Shown here: in pieces, positions 22,787-26,845 of the stretch
Numbering within the stretch: the stretch's first letter is position 1
Layout of the letters: each line of letters begins with the position of its first letter
Program-made: the position numbers and the translations under genes
Virus record (IMG/VR): IMGVR_UViG_3300036846_000593
Coordinates: 1-26,845 of that record
Strand: one strand, 5' to 3'
Source of the DNA: a virus
Length of the DNA: 26,845 bases
Notes under the pieces: model-generated
Told to the model about the DNA's origin: nothing
The model's database searches: none
What the model saw: the letters and a program-made list of their open reading frames with translations, nothing else

Positions 22787-22806
22787 CGAGGCCCCGAAAG
22801 GCCCCG
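22787..22806 (-). terminator. Stem-loop after the capsid gene, partial terminator candidate
   Basis: On the transcript CGGGGCC pairs with GGCCTCG (seven pairs, one G-U) around a six-base loop, followed by CTCTTACCTT. It lies 19 bases after the capsid stop and 26 bases before the next ATG. The tract after it is only moderately U-rich, so partial termination or mRNA end protection is more likely than full termination. Confidence 0.45.
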
Positions 22807-22824
22807 CCCCTACTAACGTGCGGC

Positions 22825-24747
22825 TTAGGGTAGTGCCCAATTCGCCCCGGTGATCGTTTGCACCATCCCGGTCCGGCGCATCGCCCAGGTGAGGTTGGCG
22901 AGCATCCGGAGCGCGATTTGCCCAGTTTGGAACATCGATTGAACCGGCGCCGCGACGGTCGGCGGCGAACCCGGCGTGCCGATGTTCAACGGCGTCGTGT
23001 CCTCCATGTGCAGCGTGGCGAATTCGGAGGTTTCGAAGTTGAGGCCGCCCGAGACGCTGGCGAGGTCGCGCGCATCGATCATGACGAGCGTTCCCGCCGG
23101 GATGTTCGTGCTTTCGAGGATCGTCATCCGCTGGGTGATGGCCGATGTCCAGCCGAACGCCCCCGGCACGACCGGGCCCGGCACGTTCGCCATGTTCAAG
23201 CCCTCGCGGGGGTTGATGAACAGCAGCAAATCCCGGCCCGCGTTTTGGGCATAGAAGGCGCCCGCCAAGGCCGTGATGTCCTTGATGATCGCGGTTGCGC
23301 CGCCGCCGGTAGCCGCGGTGATCGCCACGACCCCGTTGGTGAGGCCCGCCGGCCGGATCACACTCGCCGCCACATTGTCGATAAACAACCCGTCGACAAT
23401 GATGCTGGTGTCGGTTCGGATAGCGTCCTGAAGCACGCCCTCGATTTGCGGGTTCGAATACGCCGCGACTTCGCGGCTGAAGACGGTCAACACGCCGACC
23501 TTGTGAGGCGTCAGCGAAATTGACGAGGTGCCGAGCCGGCGAACCGGGATCGGGGCACCTTCCGCGACGAAGCTTCCGCCGACCGATGGCGTCGCCGCGC
23601 GTGACGGGATTTTGATAATCCCGGCATTCTGGCCAAAGGTCAGTTGCACTCCGTGCGGCGCGGCGCGCAGGAAGATCGAATCCGGCGAGAGCAAGTCGAG
23701 GAACCCTTCATAAGCCGTCTCGACAAGCTCGGAGGCCCAACCGGCGACCGTCGTCGTTGCCCCGGTCATCGCCGCGCGGGTGACAACCCCAGTTGCCTCG
23801 TCGTCGTTGTAGCGGTCGCGAAGCACCTGATCGACCGAGCGGCCGCGGACGTGCGCTGTCACGCTGCAAACGGCGGCGCGGATGACCAGATCGCCGATCG
23901 TCACTTTCTTGACCGGCACGCCAAACGGCGCCCGGGTCGAGCGCACGGCCGGGGCCGGCAGGTCTTCGGTGCTGGTCGTATTCCCGGCGCCCGGTCCGAG
24001 CGCCTTTTCCGTGCGCTTGAGGCTGACGAGCCGCGTTTCGGCTTGGTCGATTTCGGCGGTGAAAAGGTCCGCCGCCTCGCTGTCGTGGTCGGGATCGCGG
24101 GTAAGCTCCGCGAGGCCGTCGCGGGCGGCATTCAGGCGTGCTTGGGTTTCCTCAATCTGTCGGCTGATGGGCGTCGGCATTGGATTTCCCCCAGATTTGG
24201 GGTGATTTGGGGCAGACCTGCCGGTAGTCGTGACCTCCCGCGTCGTTGCGGACCCGCGGCCGAAAACGAGAGATTGCGTTTCACGTGAAATCCCGAGCTC
24301 GCGCGCGACGGCGAGCGAGTTGGGGTTAGCCGGAATCGAGACAACCGAGCATTCGACAAGCTCGGATTTCGTGTAGCGCCACGCGTCATAGGGTTGCTTC
24401 GGATCGATCGGCTCATGTTCGAGGCCGAGAAACCCGACCGAGGTCGCGCGCAGGACGTCTTGCCGAACGAGGCTGATAATCTCGTCGACCCGCGGCGACG
24501 TTCCCGGCTCGGCCGGTTCGAGGTCGCCGAGCAACTGGCCCTTGTCGACCCGGACGTTTGACCACGTGCCGATCGGGAACGAGGCTTGGTGACCGAACAG
24601 CGCCACCGGGTTGCGGCGGAAATTGTCGAGTTGCCAGCCGGTCGGCTCGATGATGTCGCCGTAGCGGTCGACCGTCGCATCCGAGAGCACGAACGACAGC
24701 CCGCCGGCGACCTTGCCGGTGTTCAGCTTGCGAACAATCTTCGTCAT
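22825..24747 (-). CDS. Prohead protease fused to HK97-fold major capsid protein
   Basis: 640 residues. Residues 1-155 are an HK97-type prohead (S78) protease: GLSFVLSDATVDRYGDII, H53 in FGHQ, S103 in ATSVGF, and E132 in ELVECSVVSIPANP as probable catalytic residues. A linker follows, then from M190 a helical delta-like scaffolding segment (ISRQIEETQARLNAARDGL to about 265) and the capsid domain (GWASELVETAYEGFLDLL, VGGSFVAEGAPIPVR, LTVFSREVAAYSNP, ANVPGPVVPGAFG). Normally these are separate genes. The start at 24747 lies one base after the terminase stop; longer versions overlap terminase. An internal ATG at 24180 with a strong ribosome site would make a 451-residue capsid alone. Confidence 0.9.
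   Translation of the reverse strand: MTKIVRKLNTGKVAGGLSFVLSDATVDRYGDIIEPTGWQLDNFRRNPVALFGHQASFPIGTWSNVRVDKGQLLGDLEPAEPGTSPRVDEIISLVRQDVLRATSVGFLGLEHEPIDPKQPYDAWRYTKSELVECSVVSIPANPNSLAVARELGISRETQSLVFGRGSATTREVTTTGRSAPNHPKSGGNPMPTPISRQIEETQARLNAARDGLAELTRDPDHDSEAADLFTAEIDQAETRLVSLKRTEKALGPGAGNTTSTEDLPAPAVRSTRAPFGVPVKKVTIGDLVIRAAVCSVTAHVRGRSVDQVLRDRYNDDEATGVVTRAAMTGATTTVAGWASELVETAYEGFLDLLSPDSIFLRAAPHGVQLTFGQNAGIIKIPSRAATPSVGGSFVAEGAPIPVRRLGTSSISLTPHKVGVLTVFSREVAAYSNPQIEGVLQDAIRTDTSIIVDGLFIDNVAASVIRPAGLTNGVVAITAATGGGATAIIKDITALAGAFYAQNAGRDLLLFINPREGLNMANVPGPVVPGAFGWTSAITQRMTILESTNIPAGTLVMIDARDLASVSGGLNFETSEFATLHMEDTTPLNIGTPGSPPTVAAPVQSMFQTGQIALRMLANLTWAMRRTGMVQTITGANWALP
24178..24192 (-). promoter_or_regulatory. 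Internal ribosome binding site and start for stand-alone capsid
   Basis: GGGGGA (24192-24187) lies six bases before an in-frame ATG (24180-24178), at the point where a separate capsid gene would start (MPTPISRQIEETQARL). Its strength exceeds that of most starts in this operon. It suggests that capsid is made mainly from the internal start and the protease fusion as a minor product; the ratio is inference. Confidence 0.65.
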
Positions 24748-24748
24748 G

Positions 24749-26266
24749 TCAGCCCACCATTCCCAGCACGTGGTATTGCTCCGCGTAGGCAGCGGCGACG
24801 CCGCGGGCCATCGCCAAGGCAACCATCCCGTCAATCCGTCCCGAGGATTTGTCCTTGGCGAGCTTGCGGTTTCCCGCCGGGTCGCTCTGAACGACCGCGT
24901 TCACGGCGCACATTTTCAACACCGGGTGATCGCCGTGCGCGACGAGGCCGTTCAACAGGTCGCTTTCGAGCGCGCGCAAGGCCGGCGACATGGAACCGTA
25001 GCCCTGGCCGAATTCCTCGAAGTGCTCGTCGACCTCGTATTCGCCAAACCCGGCCTTGATGAGCCACGGCCGCAGCGTCTTCCAACCCCAGCTATCAAAC
25101 CCGATCTTTCGGATATCGAGGCGATCGAACAGCGCGCGCAGGTAATGGGCGACCCACTCATATTCGATCGCTCGACCGGGCGCGGTTTCGAGGTAGCCGG
25201 CGCGGGCCCAGGCGTCATAGGGGACGCGATCGGCGCGAGCCTTGTCCGCCAGCCCGTCCCCCGGTAGCCAGAATGTCGGCAGAACCTGCCACACCCCGTC
25301 GAGGTCGCCGATCAGCACCAGGGCGGTAAGGTCGCGCGCCGACGAGAGGTCGAGGCCGCCATAGATCGGCATCCCCTCCAACGACGCCGGCGCGGCCTTG
25401 CAGCGGGCCCAGACGCCGGCCGAGACGAAGGGCGAGCTTGCCTCGACCCGCTGGTTGAGGATCAGGTTCCGATATTGCGCTTCTTTCGCCGGCATCCGCT
25501 CGGCGTCGCGGGCTTGGGCGCGAACCTCGCGGGCGTTGAGGAAGTCGCCATAGGCCGGGTTGGCGGCCTTGATCGCCGCCACCGAGAACGGGTCGGCCTC
25601 GGGGTCCGCGGTGTAGAGCGAGACGACGACGCGCGGATCGTGACCGGCCAAGGCGTCATCAATGAGGACCGACAGCAAGTCGCTATCCGTCGCCGCCTGG
25701 GTCGAGATGATGATCGAAAGCGGGTTTTCCTGCGCGCCGGTGGCGGTTTCCATCGCCTCGTAAAGCGCGCTCCGCGGACCCCTGACCTGCGCCAATTCGT
25801 CATGGACGATGAAGACCGGCGACAGGCCATAAGCCGTTGTGGCCTCGGCCGACAGCGCCCGGTAAACGGTGCCCAATTCGGGACAATAAAGCTGCTTTGC
25901 CGTCTCGCGGATGCCGATCACCGCGTGCAGTTCCGGCGACGCCCGGACTATTTTCGCCGCGAGCTCGAACAGGATCGCCGCCTGCGCTCGGCTTTGCGCG
26001 GTGCTGTAAAGCTGGGAATTCGCCTTGGCCTCGGGACCGCAGAGGTGCAGCAAAAGCAGGAAGCTGGCGAGCGCGGTTTTGCCGTTCTTACGGCCAAAGG
26101 AGAGGATCGCGCGGCGCGTCCCGGCCGGATTGTCATATATCCGGTGCAGTTCCTTTTTCTGCCACGGCCGAAGCTTGAGCGGGCGGCCGCCGTGCGCGCC
26201 CTCTGGCACGCGGCAATATTCCTCAATCCACCAAATGGCCCGATGGCCGCGGCTACGAAAACGCAA
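24749..26266 (-). CDS. terL: Terminase large subunit
   Basis: 505 residues. This is the ATP-driven packaging motor and nuclease. The ATPase domain shows the Walker A-like motif FGRKNGKTAL (about residues 57-66) and Walker B VFIVHDEL (about 171-178) with the catalytic DE. The nuclease domain has acidic residues in YGGLDLSS, IGFDSWGW and GRIDGMVALAMA. Length and motif order fit the HK97/phi-type large terminases. The start is a TTG directly after the small-terminase TAG (TAGTTG), with GGGAAG just upstream; no earlier start is possible in frame. Followed after one base by the protease-capsid gene. Confidence 0.94.
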   Translation of the reverse strand: MRFRSRGHRAIWWIEEYCRVPEGAHGGRPLKLRPWQKKELHRIYDNPAGTRRAILSFGRKNGKTALASFLLLLHLCGPEAKANSQLYSTAQSRAQAAILFELAAKIVRASPELHAVIGIRETAKQLYCPELGTVYRALSAEATTAYGLSPVFIVHDELAQVRGPRSALYEAMETATGAQENPLSIIISTQAATDSDLLSVLIDDALAGHDPRVVVSLYTADPEADPFSVAAIKAANPAYGDFLNAREVRAQARDAERMPAKEAQYRNLILNQRVEASSPFVSAGVWARCKAAPASLEGMPIYGGLDLSSARDLTALVLIGDLDGVWQVLPTFWLPGDGLADKARADRVPYDAWARAGYLETAPGRAIEYEWVAHYLRALFDRLDIRKIGFDSWGWKTLRPWLIKAGFGEYEVDEHFEEFGQGYGSMSPALRALESDLLNGLVAHGDHPVLKMCAVNAVVQSDPAGNRKLAKDKSSGRIDGMVALAMARGVAAAYAEQYHVLGMVG

Positions 26267-26698
26267 CTACACTTCCCACGGCCTCGGGCCCTTGGCGGCG
26301 TTCGCCGCGGCGGTATGCGCGGCCCGGTGCCCGTAGCGGCTTTGGTTGGTCAAGCGCAGCGATCGGGCCATCGACATTGCGGCTCGCGTCTCGACCTCGC
26401 GGATGCGGGACAGCGCTTGATACTGCTTCACGCCCTCGCTGTTCTTCAGCCACTCCGGGTTAAAGCGGTCGATAACGGCCGAAACGTTCTCCGCGGCCTC
26501 CCGGTGGCGGCAATAGTCCGCGAGCAAGCCGCGCTGCGCCGCCGTGGCGAAGAACTCGACCGGCTCGGATGCCGCCGTCTCGCGCCATATCTCGGCCTGC
26601 CGCGCGGTCAGTTCCGCGGGCGGCTCCGGTCGCTTGCCGAACTCCCCGACGATGACGGTGGCTTGCGCTGCCGGTGATTTGCGTCCGTGTTGCCGCAT
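26267..26698 (-). CDS. terS: Terminase small subunit, P27 family
   Basis: 143 residues. The sequence matches the P27-type small terminase: a basic start (MRQHGRKSPA), then PPAELTARQAEIWRETAAS, a helical stretch with LLADYCRHREAAENV, and FNPEWLKNSEGVKQY with a further helix ending SMARSLRLTNQSRYG. Small terminase recognises the packaging site and stimulates the large subunit. The ATG at 26698 is preceded by GGAGGG at 26703-26708, the best ribosome site in the operon. Its TAG abuts the large-terminase TTG. Confidence 0.87.
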   Translation of the reverse strand: MRQHGRKSPAAQATVIVGEFGKRPEPPAELTARQAEIWRETAASEPVEFFATAAQRGLLADYCRHREAAENVSAVIDRFNPEWLKNSEGVKQYQALSRIREVETRAAMSMARSLRLTNQSRYGHRAAHTAAANAAKGPRPWEV

Positions 26699-26815
26699 CT
26701 AACCCTCCGCGACCATCGCCCGACCCGCGGCAACCGGCGGACGTCCTCCCGCCACTGTCCCGGCACTTCCGACAACCTCGATTATCCTTGCTCGGGCGTT
26801 TGCGGCTGGTCGCAT
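26699..26815 (-). CDS. Possible 38-residue leader ORF before the terminase genes
   Basis: An ATG at 26815 opens a frame that ends in a TAG abutting the small-terminase ATG; upstream it is closed by a TAA at 26831-26833. The product (MRPAANARARIIEVVGS and a Gly/Ala-rich tail) has no recognised family, and no ribosome site is seen before it. The abutment is the only argument for translation; the stretch could equally be untranslated leader or promoter region, where cos/pac sequences may also lie. Confidence 0.25.
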   Translation of the reverse strand: MRPAANARARIIEVVGSAGTVAGGRPPVAAGRAMVAEG

Positions 26816-26845
26816 GGGGGTTACGGCCGGTTAACGGAGAAAATG

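Noticed and set aside
25475-26677. 400-codon open frame on the plus strand across the terminase genes
   Set aside because: It is antisense to two clearly recognised terminase genes; the long opening is explained by high GC at third codon positions, and the product is Arg/Gly-rich without family features.
1-26845. tRNA genes, CRISPR arrays, insertion sequences, att sites
   Set aside because: No cloverleaf-like segments, regularly spaced repeats, transposase frames or long direct repeats were found by eye. A duplicated attachment core would need the other end of the element, which is not in the window.

Overview
The window is part of a tailed temperate phage or prophage with siphovirus-type (long non-contractile tail) morphogenesis genes, in a GC-rich alphaproteobacterial background. 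Protein families and base composition suggest a Hyphomicrobiales host of Bradyrhizobium/Rhodopseudomonas type; this is an inference from family resemblance, and no host gene is visible. No tRNA, rRNA, CRISPR array, insertion sequence or clear att site was seen.

Layout. (1) 1-3131, plus strand: the end of an unknown gene coupled to a tyrosine-recombinase integrase, then a chain of small genes (an MGEAKRR-type phage protein, an AT-richer gene with a TTG start, a short membrane protein, a secreted Cys-rich protein, two small conserved phage proteins). (2) 3128-26698 (or 26815), minus strand: one long late operon transcribed right to left. In transcription order it carries small and large terminase, a fused prohead protease/major capsid protein, an Ig-like decoration protein, a 46-residue basic protein, portal, a five-gene block with collagen-like and fibre-like proteins, head-tail connector, head closure, neck protein, tail terminator, tail tube protein, G/GT tail chaperones, tape measure (in two pieces), distal tail/hub proteins, an S74-chaperoned tail fibre and two small membrane proteins. 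The arms converge on a CTAG palindrome that supplies both stop codons.

How the genes work together. Terminase packages DNA through the portal into an HK97-fold head processed by the fused protease. Connector, closure, neck and terminator proteins join head to tail. The G/GT chaperones load the tape measure, around which the tube protein polymerises, and the hub and fibre proteins form the tip.

Points of most interest: a canonical -1 frameshift cassette (A AAT TTT plus a 10-bp stem-loop) between the tail chaperone genes; a tape measure frame of about 2,000 codons interrupted by one in-frame TAA; an M15-type peptidase motif inside the tape measure and no separate endolysin; a protease-capsid fusion with a strong internal ribosome site at the capsid start; a collagen/fibre-like block in the head module; and stem-loops in the only real gaps of the operon, flanking the capsid and tail tube genes.
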